From the NCBI GenBank assembly GCA_945859605.1, contig OX243826.1, positions 113,501 through 177,500 on the forward strand: DNA of 64,000 nt, written 5' to 3'. Positions 42,832 to 53,539 of this stretch are shown here, in pieces. The translations under genes were made by a program, and so were the position numbers. The stretch's first letter is position 1. Each line of letters begins with the position of its first letter. The notes beneath the pieces were generated by a model. That model saw only the letters and a list, made by a program, of their open reading frames with translations, was not told where the DNA came from and did not search any database. Origin of the DNA: Lumbricus rubellus. Lineage: Eukaryota > Annelida > Clitellata > Crassiclitellata > Lumbricidae.

Positions 42832-43800
42832 TGATGATGAGAAGAAAATGGCGGAGAAAGAGAGAAGAAAATTACCGTAATATATAGAAAAAGAAGTGTG
42901 CAATAATCAGAGCCGGATATCTTCTTTGACTATGAAGGAAGAAATATCCAGAGGACAAGACGCAATAATTTCATCTTCATCTTTTATTCAGCTCGCCCGC
43001 TGCAGGGCTCCAGCCGTCGCAATTATTAGACAGCAGAACACGAGCGTCACTCGGAGTTCTCCGAGAGACCCCGATATGTTCTTGGAAGGCGATCGGTCAT
43101 GTAGCGTGTCTTTGTACGTCATCCTGTCAAGGGCATGCAAGATATCGGATTTTGCTGAATCTTCCTTAACCGGATGTGGATTTTTTTCTATGATTTCACT
43201 TCAAGTGGTCAACTAAGACGTGTGTGTCTCATGGGTAGCGTATAGTAACGCTGAAGCCATTGGTCGAGATTTGTAGTCTATTACAGAAAAATATGAAAAT
43301 GATTTGAGTAGAATGATTTAGGTGATTATTATGTACATTAGAATACAATGATTAGATTTGTTTTGCTTGCATTTTGGTTGGACTTTTTTAAAGATTAGAT
43401 CACAGAAGATTTTAGAATGAAGCATCACCTAATAAATTAATAATAATTATAATTTTAAATTGTACAATGACACATTTTGTCTAGCGATTCTAAAACGGAC
43501 CCGACGCACTTTAGCCTTACTTAGCCTACTTCCGTCGACCATGTTTACTCACAAGCAAACATTATTGCAACGTGTTTACAAGCTAGGAACATGTGAACAC
43601 GTTTGTTCTTCGCAAAATTCGTTTCTTACGATTCAGCAAACATTGAAGCCACCGCGGCTTTTGACGATAACACCTTTCGACGGTAGAAATAAAAGGTAAA
43701 CGATTTGCTATGGTTGTCTATTATCGCTCGGAAAGAGTCGGGGAAACGTTCTTTGAAACGACGGAGGTGGCGTGATTTCTGCACATTTATAAGAGACTGT
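42832..43800. other. No recognisable gene
   Basis: Mixed-composition DNA with short open frames on both strands (for example 42896-43216 and 43460-43699, plus), none with a family resemblance or clear splice context. Unassigned. Confidence 0.5.
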
Positions 43801-43814
43801 TGTTCTGGTGATAC

Positions 43815-44275
43815 ATCCCTTTGAATAACCCTGTGAATAAGCTTATCTGTTTGAATTCCCGTCTGACCATCCCTTTGAATATATCTTTGAATGTCCATTT
43901 GAATAGGCCCTATCCCTTTGAATATTCCTTTGGATATCTCTTTGAATTCCCGTCTGACCATCTATTTGAATATGTCTTTGAATGTCCACTTGAATATCCC
44001 TTTGAATATCCCTTTGAATATCTCTTTGAAAATCTGATTGAATATTTCTTTGAATATTTTTTATCCCCGTTTTGAACATCTTTTTCGAATATCCCTTTGA
44101 ATATTCACTTGAAAATCTTTTCGAATAGCAATTTGAATATCTCTTTGAATATCTCTTAGCGTATCTCTTTCAATAGCCCTTTGAATATCTTCTTCAATAT
44201 CTCTTTGAATACCCATTTGAATATTCCTTTGAATATCTTTTGAGTATCCATTTGAAATCCCTTTGAATCACATTC
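43815..44275. repeat. Minisatellite of TTTGAATATCCC units
   Basis: Some 35 degenerate copies of a 12-bp TTTGAATATCYC unit and longer combinations (a 100-bp block recurs at 43850 and 43930). Minus-strand frames of repeated IQRD come from it. Confidence 0.88.
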
Positions 44276-44511
44276 CACTCTTCAGAGGACGATAGCAAAC
44301 GTGTTGAGATTCCCCCAACTCATCTCCTTGTCTTCCATGACATTATTTCCAGTTAATTGAAATTAATGAAGATAGATAAATTACTTGTCTCTTTGGGTCA
44401 CGAAATGCAACTGTACTCTCCTCTGACCGAGGAAACATCAGAACTTCATCTAAACATAATCACTGCAGACGCCAACGACTTTGCTGCCATAGGATGTCAT
44501 TAAGCTATCCA

Positions 44512-44742
44512 TCCGTCCGTCCGTCCGTCCGTCCGTCCGTCCGTCCGTCCGTCCGTCCGTCCGTCCGTCCGTCCGTCCGTCCGTCCGTCCGTCCGTCCGT
44601 CCGTCCGTCCGTCCGTCCGTCCATCCATCCATCCATCCATCGATCTATCCATCCATCCATCCATCCATCTATCCATACATACATCCATACATCATCCATC
44701 AAATCCATCCGTCCGTCCATCCATCCATCCATCCATCCAGTG
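44512..44742. repeat. (CCGT)n then (CCAT)n microsatellite
   Basis: About 28 uninterrupted CCGT units, then CCAT units with ATACATAC variants. CpG every four bases for about 110 bp; the CCAT part looks like the deamination product of CCGT. Confidence 0.95.
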
Positions 44743-45208
44743 ATCACGTGACATAAGGCACGTGTCTTGTCTGAAGCTGGCCCTTTGGCCGACAGGAAAC
44801 AACCGGGGTTTGTTTACGAAAGAAACGCATTGTGTTAATTTTGCTTTTGTGAAGAAATCTACAAATTATTAATAAATCACGCGTAGTGAATTATTTCACC
44901 TCTGGTGATCATTGCAAACGTCATATAATATAATTATTTAATAACCTGCGTCAAAACAAAGAGTATAGCGACATAATGAGGACCAGGATGTAAGCGGATG
45001 TAGAGCAACCATAATAAGACGCCGTTACTTCTGGGAAGAACAAGAGAGGTTAATGGAGACAATGGAATTGCTATGTACTCCTGAATGTGGACTCTCTCTT
45101 GAGAGCCGCCATTAAATGGGACAGAACGCAGGCGTGGAAAACGAGGCAAGACCCAGATGGATAATGGTGAAAGGACACAGCTGGCTTATACATGCACAAG
45201 AAGATTAA

Positions 45209-45304
45209 CACTTAGAGGATTTGGGGTTTAAGGTATTTGTAAATACATACAAGTATAATATACGATGTATCTACAAATACCTTAAATCCCAAATCCTCTA
45301 AGTG
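45209..45304. other. Near-perfect 96-nt hairpin
   Basis: CACTTAGAGGATTTGG..TTTAAGGTATTTGTA pairs with TACAAATACCTTAAA..CCAAATCCTCTAAGTG across a loop of about 20 nt. The stem is about 38 bp with one or two mismatches. It could be a pre-miRNA-like hairpin, a tiny fold-back element or a recent inverted duplication. Confidence 0.75.
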
Positions 45305-45309
45305 CTTCT

Positions 45310-45700
45310 CCTCCTCTTCTCACTCCTCGTTTTTCTCCTCCTTCTCCTCCACATCCTCTTCTTCCTCTGATTCGCTGCCATTTATTATGGCATAATATGT
45401 CATAATATGATTCGTGGATATGGAGGAGGAGGAGGAGGAGAAAAACGAGGAGTGAGAAAAGTAGAAGCAGAAGATTAGGTGGAGGAGAAGGTGGAGAAAA
45501 AGAAGGAGGAAGAGGAAGAGGAGGAGAGAAGGAAGATGAGGAGAAGGAGGAGGAGGATGAGAGGAGTGGGATGGAGAGGAATGGGAAGACGAAGTAGGAG
45601 AGAGAGAGTGAGATGAACAGCAAGAGGGAGAGAAGTGGAAGTGGAAGAGGAGAAGGAGGGGAGAGGGAGAGGAGAGAAAGAAGAAGATGAGGAGAAGATC
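45310..45700. repeat. Inverted pyrimidine/purine repeat
   Basis: TCTCACTCCTCGTTTTTCTC at 45318-45337 is the inverse of GAGAAAAACGAGGAGTGAGA at 45438-45457. The purine arm continues as GGAGGAGAAGG repeat to 45700. It directly follows the 96-nt hairpin. Confidence 0.8.
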
Positions 45701-45803
45701 ACTTCTCAGTATGCATATACATGTACCTATTCGGTGAGAAGCAAGTTTCCAATCCGAATTGTCTAAATGAAAAAATAAAGGTGAGAGAAGGTAGGTTTTA
45801 GAG

Positions 45804-46182
45804 CAGTGGTTCTTAACCTTTTCAAGGAAGCCGAACCCCAAGAGAAATCCATGACCAGTCACCGAACCCCTAAAGTTTGAACAAAGATTTTTTAACTAAT
45901 GGGAACAAAAGAATTTTTTTAACCAAAATACATTCCATACACGAACTAGCCTACTAACAGTTAACTCACCGTACCAACACTACCAATTGCATCTTAATGA
46001 TGTGTCCTTTGTTTTAAAAGACGAAAAATAAAAATAAGATAGCAAATGATTTTTCACTCACACTCATTGACCATGAATATGTAGTTATGTACAGTGTATA
46101 TATTTCAGAGGACCTCTGCCGAATCCCTGGCACTGGCTCATCGAACCCTAGGGTTTCGGTCGAACACCGGTTAAAAACACTG
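45804..46182. mobile_element. hAT-type MITE, 379 bp
   Basis: Left end CAGTGGTTCTTAACC, right end GGTTAAAAACACTG. The flanks are TTTTAGAG and CTTTAGAG (7/8). CAGTGGTTCT..AACC is a very common hAT terminus. The GGAAGCCGAACCCC interior is AT-poor at the left. No coding capacity. Confidence 0.82.
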
Positions 46183-46708
46183 CTTTAGAGTGAACGAATC
46201 ATTTTCCATATGGATAAACGGAATTATTGCTCGTGAAATGAACCTCTAGCTGGTCAATCTGACCTTCCACTAAACATAATGTGCAGAGACTGCAATCTCC
46301 ATTTACTGCCTGACCCATTTTTATCCTTTAATTGAGCCCCGGTGCAGAACAGCTATAGGCTGATTAATTATTATGGACTCGCATGTCATGCATCCAGGAA
46401 ATGGAATCGGTTTCTGTTCTCGCTTTCGCTGATCAAACTCACTTTCTTCTTTCAATTACTAGGCTACATGTATAATTGTATATAATCGGCTCGACAGTAG
46501 ACATGTCTCTATGACCTTCCCTCCATGACTTTCAAACAGATGAATACTATTATACCTAACTGCACCGAAACTTAAACTCTATCTTCCGAAAGTCTTCAAA
46601 ACTCACCCTGATTCGCATTACCCTTTGCGACCTTGCTCGCATTAACGATTTTCCGTAATAAAAATAACTAATATTATTGCTTGACGCGTCTTAAATATAG
46701 GCCTAGGC

Positions 46709-46973
46709 CAGCGGTTCCCAACCAGTGGCCCGTGGGCCAAAAGTGGCCCGCCAGGCCTCCAAAAGTGGCCCTCATCTCTCAAAGAATAAAAAATAATGAA
46801 AAATTTGACAATTTGGACAGGATAGAACACATAATTATTTTCTATTACATATTATTTTATTATGACATCGATACACAACATCAAACATTATGTTTCTACT
46901 AAGAAAAAGTGGCCCCCGTGTGCTCCAACTTAGAAAAAATGGCCCTTCAGTCAAAAAAGGTTGGGAATCACTG
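46709..46973. mobile_element. hAT-type MITE, 265 bp, duplication GCCTAGGC
   Basis: Left end CAGCGGTTCCCAACC, right end GGTTGGGAATCACTG, flanked by exact GCCTAGGC at 46701-46708 and 46974-46981. The interior has repeated AGTGGCCC units. Confidence 0.88.
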
Positions 46974-46981
46974 GCCTAGGC

Positions 46982-47490
46982 TATAATTGGCCGAATTTCT
47001 GAGAAGAGAATTCGTTTCTGTTTGAACAGCAGACTACACGTAGATCTTTTCAACTGAACATTGATTATGCGCTACTGTAGCCATGAAACCCTATCTCTCA
47101 TAATCCGATCATGGATTTTATAGACTTTATTTTTCTATTCTCTGCTTGCGAAGCTAAAAAAAAAGACGAAAGTAGGTCGGTCTATCGTCTTTCGAGGACT
47201 GCGCACTTTCATGTGGCATTGCGCGACAGAATCGAGTTCCAGTTGTGGGCGAAAGCGAAAGTGGTGTGCAGCTGCTGCTGCAGAGGTTTCTGGAAGATCC
47301 TAGCATCAGACATGTAATTCGGTCGACACTGAACCGAAGGTAGCATAATTGTCTGATACCGTGTTGAATGCTGGTTTCAATAACCTGTTTCTTTTGAGCG
47401 CTGGTGTGAAATGTATGGTTTTTTGATTATGCGTTACTGGAACATGAATGTTGGAATCAAAGGATACCTGCATTATTTCTTCCATCATTT
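46982..47490. other. No recognisable gene
   Basis: Short open frames such as 47111-47317 (plus) are seen without family resemblance, signal peptide or splice support. Confidence 0.5.
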
Positions 47491-48310
47491 ATGCTTACCT
47501 GCGTCTCTAACTGAATCTGTGCCTGTCTATGTCTCCTTCTCTCTCATGTACGGTGTAATTGTCTGTCTACTTGCCTGCTCCTCTTTCTTTCTGCTCTCCC
47601 GTCTTTCTGTGTATAATTATATCTCTCTGCATTCTTGCCACACTCCGCCCACCTGCCTCTATGCCTGCATGCCTGCCTCTCTTTCCTTCTAGTCGCCCGT
47701 CTGCCTGCTTATATGCCTCTTTGGCTCCTTGCCACATTCTGCTTACCTCTCTCTGTCTCTGTCTGTCTGTCTGTCTCTCTCTCCATGTCTGTTTATCTTT
47801 CTCGATGCTCGTCCATCTAACCGTCTGCCTCAGTCTCTCTCTCCACCTCTCTCTTGCTAATCACTTGCGTTTAGGAATCACAACACAATGTTTGTCTTCA
47901 TCCATTCATTTTCTTCCACCTGCGCTTCAGTCTTTGTCCTCGTATCACATCTTTTTTAACATTCAACTCCTACATTCCCTTCTCTATTATATCCCGCATG
48001 TATAGCTTTTGCGCCACACTTTCTCAATCAATTCCTCCTACTCCTCGTCCTCTTTCTCCTCGTCCTCTTTCTCCTCCTCGTCCTCCTCGTCCTCCTCCTC
48101 CTCTCCTCCTCCTCCTCCTCCTCCTCCTCCTTCTCCTCCTCAATCCACGCCATCCTGTTCTTTCTCCTTCTCTTTTCTCTCCAAACCTCCTCATCATCTT
48201 CTGTTCCACGCGTCCTCCTCTTTCTCCACCATTTCTTTCCACCCCTCCTCTCCTCATTCCCTTCTTTCGTCTCCTCCACATTCCCCCTTCTTCACCCACC
48301 TCCCCTGATC
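47490..48310. repeat. Degenerate pyrimidine-rich tract (TCTG and TCC repeats)
   Basis: 47490-47860 is CTGTCTCTCTGCCTG-like. 48030-48310 is CTCCTCCTCC. Leu/Ser/Pro-rich frames here are compositional. Confidence 0.85.
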
Positions 48311-48499
48311 CTTCTCCATCGACCAATGGCTCCGATGGCTGCGATGGCTCTGTTAGCCATCCTCGCTAACTATTCCAGTGTGAACCATATGGCTCAGCCA
48401 GATAGAGAATGAATTGTCGACGACTGTAGAACGGATGATAAGAATTATTTGAGGAATTAATCACACGCCCTCCACATCCGCCGATCCGATAACCAGTCA

Positions 48500-48965
48500 A
48501 CGAATTCACACAGACACACACACGCATAGGCATAGACAAACACACAGAGACAAACACAGAGAGATACGCACACAAAGGCAAACACAGAGACACACACAGA
48601 CAGAGAGATACAGAGACACAGAGAGAGAGAGAGTGGAAGGGAGGGAGACAGAGAGATATAGAAACTGAGGCAGAGACAGAGAGACAGAGAGATAGACAGA
48701 CAAAGAGAAAGGCAGAGAGACACGCACACAAAGGCAAACAGAGACACACACACAGACAGAGAAAGACAGAGAGATATAGAGTGGAGGAATGGAGGCAGAC
48801 AGAGAGAGATAGAAACTGTAGTAGAGACAGAGACAGAGACAGAGAGATAGACAGACAAAGAGAAAGGCAGTGAAAGGGAGCTAAATGAAGAGTCACAGAA
48901 TGAGGCAAAGACAGACAGAGACAAACAATCAATGTGACAGACAGACAGACAGACAGGCAGACAGA
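48500..48965. repeat. Degenerate (GAGACA)n / (CACA)n tract
   Basis: GACAGAGAGATAGACAGACA type repeat of about 460 bp, in inverse sense to 47490-47860. No gene. Confidence 0.88.
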
Positions 48966-48969
48966 GGGC

Positions 48970-49800
48970 AACTGTTTACGGATAAAAATAATAAGCTGTG
49001 AGTTATATAATATACTAGCACTGTACGTGCATGGTGACAGACCATTGAAGCAGCTGGTTCTTAACGATGCTATTATAGCCTATTATTAAAGCATTGCAAA
49101 TAATCCGACTCAATGCCTGCAGCCTCTGTCTATATAATGCATAAAGATCGCAAACGTCTAATATTATGGTGGATGGGTTTCGCTCAAATTTTTGTGACAC
49201 CTTTGCATTATTTTCATGGTTCCTTTGGTTTTTAAAAATTACAATTAATTAATAATATGTCCACTCCAAAGAGTTTCAACATAGAACTTATTTTACTTAC
49301 CTGCCTTCGTGAATCACCTATGAACTAAACAACCTCTTTTTATTATGTGGGTCACAGTTTTTTTTACCTGATGCTTAGCTTTTCCTGATGTTTTTCAATT
49401 TCGGTGAAAATGAAAATTCGGCCGCGTCATTATGATGCTTGCCTGCAAAATGTAATATGGCTCCTGTTCTCCAAAAAAGTTTTAATAATTATCCAGTGGA
49501 AATAGTTGGATATACTGTTGCACAAGCAATCACTGTGATTCTTATCTGCTTAGGTCGTGGCTGATACCGATTCATTTTTCAATCAGTCCCTTTTGCTATG
49601 TGATATACTCGTCAATTATGATGATGCGATGACAGAGAGGTCCGCAGAATATAATGGATATCCTGAATGCAACATCAACTTAATATGGAAGGAAAGCAAA
49701 CATTAAAAAGCCAAAGGTATAATTGAAGACAAGTATAATAGGAAACGAAACGAGAATCAGAATACACAGAGAAAATAATTAGAGGAGACGAGATAATTCT
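48970..49800. other. No recognisable gene
   Basis: AT-rich DNA without convincing open frames or repeats. Confidence 0.5.
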
Positions 49801-49814
49801 GTTACTTATAAGGG

Positions 49815-50285
49815 AGGTTGATTGGGACAGATGTTGAATGCCATGGACAGTGAAATCAAAAGAAGGATAGCGTCTGGAAAAGAACATAATTACGAACGAG
49901 TAGAGAAAGACTGGAGAGGAAACATAAACAGTAATTTGAAGAAAATGATGATAAAGACAACGCTGAAGTGGATTGTGGTGTTGCGTTGGTCAGAGAAAAA
50001 TAATGGACCATGAGAAAAGAGGATAATGAAGAAATGTGGATGTGGGGAGTAGGCCTAGAATGGAGAAAATCAGCTAGATGGAACTTAATAGTAAACATAG
50101 CAAAATGATGAAGTGTTGGGAAGAATTTGAGAAGAAAGAGACATGATAAACACAATGAGGGAGAGACAAAAGAAGTCTCTAGAAGAAGCACTGAGAGGAG
50201 ACTCAACCTAAGAACGGTCATCGAAGGCAAAATGAAAGAGGAATTATTGAAGAAGAAGAAGAACATGATGCTGGACTAAACGATG
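49815..50285 (+). mobile_element. RTE/jockey-like reverse transcriptase relic
   Basis: With frame changes the plus strand reads the thumb and C-terminus of a non-LTR reverse transcriptase: SEIKRRIASGK, then VEKDWRGNINSNLKKMMIKT, then across stops MRERQKKSLEEALRGDS and RTVIEGKMKEEL. These match the usual EIKRRIA..K.. and LL.ALRGDSLLRTVIEGKM..R.GRPR pattern. Endonuclease and catalytic core are absent. Confidence 0.7.
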
Positions 50286-50387
50286 ATCAATTTATTATTT
50301 ATATGGGAAGCTTAAAAAGAGGTCGAACATCGAGAGGAATGGCGACGTCGGACATTTGAAGCAGAGAAGCAGAAGATGCAGATCGTA

Positions 50388-51435
50388 GTATGAGCTTAGA
50401 CATTGCAATCGTAATCGTAGTGTAAGCTTAGACATTGTAATCGTAATCGTCATCTCGATATTTCTACAACACCGACGAAAGTGACGTTGAGAGAACCAGC
50501 TTATTCACAGGCGCTTAATCGAAACAAAATCGATGGACAGAGCGTCACATATTATGTATAATTTACATTTAATTGTATCTGTGATCATCTGCTACTTTAT
50601 TACTCACGCGCATAAATGACTTCACTGGGTTTGGCAGGTGTGCAATATTCATATAGCCTATGATAATGTCAACTCTAAACATCCCCCATCCCCCATCTTA
50701 GCCGTCCGTCTGTTTGCCTGCCTGCCTGTCTCTTCCTATCGATTTTGCTTCGATTTTAGCGCCTGTGACTGAGCTGCTTCCCTCAACGTCGCTTTTGTGG
50801 GCGCTGTAGAAGTCTCGAGATTACGATTACGATTACGATGTCTAAGCTTACACTATGATTACGATTGCAATGTCTAAGCTTACACTACGATTACGATTGC
50901 AATATCTAAGCTTACACTACGATTACGATTGCAATGTCTAAGCTTACACTACGATTACGATTGCAATGTCTAAGCTTACACTACGATTACGATTGCAATG
51001 TCTAAGCTTACACTACGATTACGATTGCAATATCTAAGCTTACACTACGATTACGATTGCAATGTCTAAGCTTACACTACGATTACGATTGCAATGTCTA
51101 AGCTTACACTACGATTACGATTGCAATATCTAAGCTTACACTACGATTACGATTGCAATATCTAAGCTTACACTACGATTACGATTGCAATGTCTAAGCT
51201 TACACCACGATTACGATTGCAATGTCTAAGCTTACACTACGATTACGATTGCAATGTCTAAGCTTACACTACGATTACGATTGCAATGTCTAAGCTTACA
51301 CTGCGATTACGATTGCAATATCTAAGCTTACACTACGATTACGATTGCAATGTTTAAGCTCTTACTACGATTACGATTGCAATGTCTAAGCTTACACTAC
51401 GATTACGATTGCAATATCTAAGCTTACACTACGCT
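50388..51435. mobile_element. Fold-back element whose arms end in a 32-bp satellite
   Basis: The left arm (about 50388-50534) is the inverse of the right arm (about 50737-50885): both contain AGCGCCTGTGA and TCTCAACGTC/CCTCAACGTC and a TGTAGAA block leading into the 32-bp unit. The left arm carries about two satellite units, the right arm about 19. Confidence 0.75.
50818..51435. repeat. 32-bp satellite array, about 19 copies
   Basis: Unit TCTAAGCTTACACTACGATT + ACGATTGCAATG, nearly identical through the array (variants ATG/ATA at the end). Two inverse copies lie at 50388-50450. Confidence 0.95.
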
Positions 51436-51436
51436 G

Positions 51437-51715
51437 TGGAGTAGGGAGCCAGTGTAAGATATCCCGCCTATAAGATGAGACATGGCCATATTTTGGGATA
51501 TGGCCAACAAGTCGCACCTCAGAGCGGAGGACCCGTTCCATGCAGTCAATCCGGTCAGCCGGTAGTCCATGACAGAGGGTGCTACAGTAGTCATGGCGGG
51601 AAACTACGAAAGAGTGAACAAGAGTAGAGGCAGCACTAAAAGACAGAGCGGGAGTATGAATATAGGGCAGGCCTAGGCCATAATTTATTAACATAGGCCT
51701 AAGCCATATTAACAT
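51437..51715 (-). mobile_element. L2/CR1-like LINE fragment
   Basis: The minus strand encodes LSFSAASTLVHSFVVSRHDY, CSTLCHGLPADRIDCMERVL and ILHWLPTPQR, the section after the catalytic core of L2/CR1 reverse transcriptases (LVHSFV.SRLDYCN.L..GLP..). It is cut off by the satellite array at 51436. Confidence 0.82.
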
Positions 51716-51860
51716 ACTACATGATTAGTATGCGAACAATGATAAAGTCCAACTTAAACATTGACGTCGAAGTTTGACGTCATGTAACGTTAACCAACGC
51801 GCAAGTTAATGATAAAACATGAAGAATGACGCTAAGCAATAAATAAATTGTAAGTAGACT

Positions 51861-52281
51861 CATAGATGTAAAAAACGATGGAAACGGAATAAAAAACGGA
51901 AAAAACGTCGTTTTATTCGAAAAAATAAAAAACGGAAAAAAACCACAAAAAAACGGTAACGGAAAATAATTTGACTTTTTACATCTTAAACTACATTGTA
52001 AACTTAAAACCCTTGTTTACTTTCTGCATGTATCTCCTAAATGATGATGTTAAACAATTAAATAATGACATCAGTTATCTGAAACCTTGACAATGGTCTG
52101 AAAACGTAAGAAATATCAGGAAAAAATAAAATTATGGAAAATAATAAGAGACAGAAAATAAATAAATAGCGTTACATAAAAAATAAAAAACGGAATAAAA
52201 CGATGGAAAAAATAAGAAAAGAAAAAAACCACGTTTTTTGGGAGCGAATAAAAAACGAAAAAAACGTTTTAAACAACTATG
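51861..52281. mobile_element. hAT-type MITE, 421 bp, duplication AGTAGACT
   Basis: Termini CATAGATGTAAAAAACG and CGTTTTAAACAACTATG form imperfect inverted repeats, flanked by exact AGTAGACT at 51853-51860 and 52282-52289. The interior is dominated by AAAAACGGAAAAAACG-type A-rich repeats. Confidence 0.85.
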
Positions 52282-52289
52282 AGTAGACT

Positions 52290-53475
52290 TATACAGGGGC
52301 CTAAATGACTTGCTCAATCGTCATAAAACAGTCGCTTCAGAGGGAAGAGTCTCTCTACGTCACGTCAACCAATCAGACGACGTTTCCTCTATGGCGCAAT
52401 CAATGTCCCTCAAAACGATAAAGAGCCTTTTGTACGATATTATAATTATTATGTGAATTATTGTTGCAGACTTATTAATTAGTTTAGGATGTCAGTCGCT
52501 TCCTCTGGCGTCTTTACATGGCGATGTCGTCTAATTGTTTTTGACAACCAGAACAATGGCCATTGTTTGACTGGTGACTGCTGAAAGCCTGAAACTAAAC
52601 AAATACACATCTGAAATCTGTCTGAAATTGGTATCTAATACTTTGTCAAACAGACAAATCTCTGGTGATTGCAGACACCTGGTGTCCCCAGTCAGCCTGA
52701 GCCTATGAAACGCACAGGCCTACAAGCTATTCAAAAATAAACTAATAGAGATCGAGAACCGCAATTATTTAGCCCCCACTTCAGAGATAAATGCAGGGCT
52801 GAGGCTTATTCGCGTGCACTTGAACGACTCCATTGAGGATAAAATCAGCACTTTGAAAACTTTATAAGTTTAACTATTATGGTGTGCTCAAATCTAATGA
52901 GTCAGAAATGCAGCATGTCGCAAAAGTTCTTTGCAATTGTTACATGCAGAAGAAAAGTAGTTTATTATACTCTAGACCCAACGATAGCAGTTAACTAATT
53001 AGGCTATGAACCAGATTTCCTAGCAAAAACTTTAAATTCAAAATCTACTTCTATGGAGACATCCAGTTGCCGATAGCGCCGCATTGTGATATCGACCACG
53101 CTCAGAGTACGACTGCGAGTAGACATCATTAGAGACCTAGTTTGTTATCCCAATCTGTAGACAATTAGGCCTATAAAGCTTCCTTCCTGTCATCCACAAA
53201 CTGCAGTCCATTGGAACGTCCTGTACGGACGAGTTCATTATTTTATGTTCACAAATAGAATCTCTCCACAATATCAAACTTAGTTGAGAAGTGTATCAAC
53301 AACTGCGGACTCAGACAAAATATTATTGTTGACCCTAAAAGTATAAGAGCTGTCTGTAACGAGATAGAATCGAGACAAGTCATAGATTTCAGCCGATAAC
53401 GTCATAACTCACTTTCTCCTGACCACCACCGAATCCCACCGTTGACGAATCGCAATATTCTCTTATCTCCGGAAA
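52290..53475. other. Upstream region of the beta-propeller gene; no separate gene seen
   Basis: No convincing open frame. Presumably holds the promoter of the gene starting at 53476. No clear TATA box or other motif could be singled out. Confidence 0.5.
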
Positions 53476-53539
53476 ATGCTTCAAGTCCTTTGCACCATGA
53501 TTAGGTTCCTTGTCATCGGATTTTTGAATCTAGCCGTCG
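53476..53539 (+). CDS. Beta-propeller gene exon 1, signal peptide
   Basis: MLQVLCTMIRFLVIGFLNLA followed by VG: a short positively charged start and a hydrophobic core, a standard signal peptide. The donor is GTCG|GTAAGT, phase 1. A second Met at position 8 could also start it. Confidence 0.7.

Noticed and set aside
49675..50266. Minus-strand frames of 70 and 136 codons
   Set aside because: They are antisense to a plus-strand reverse transcriptase relic.
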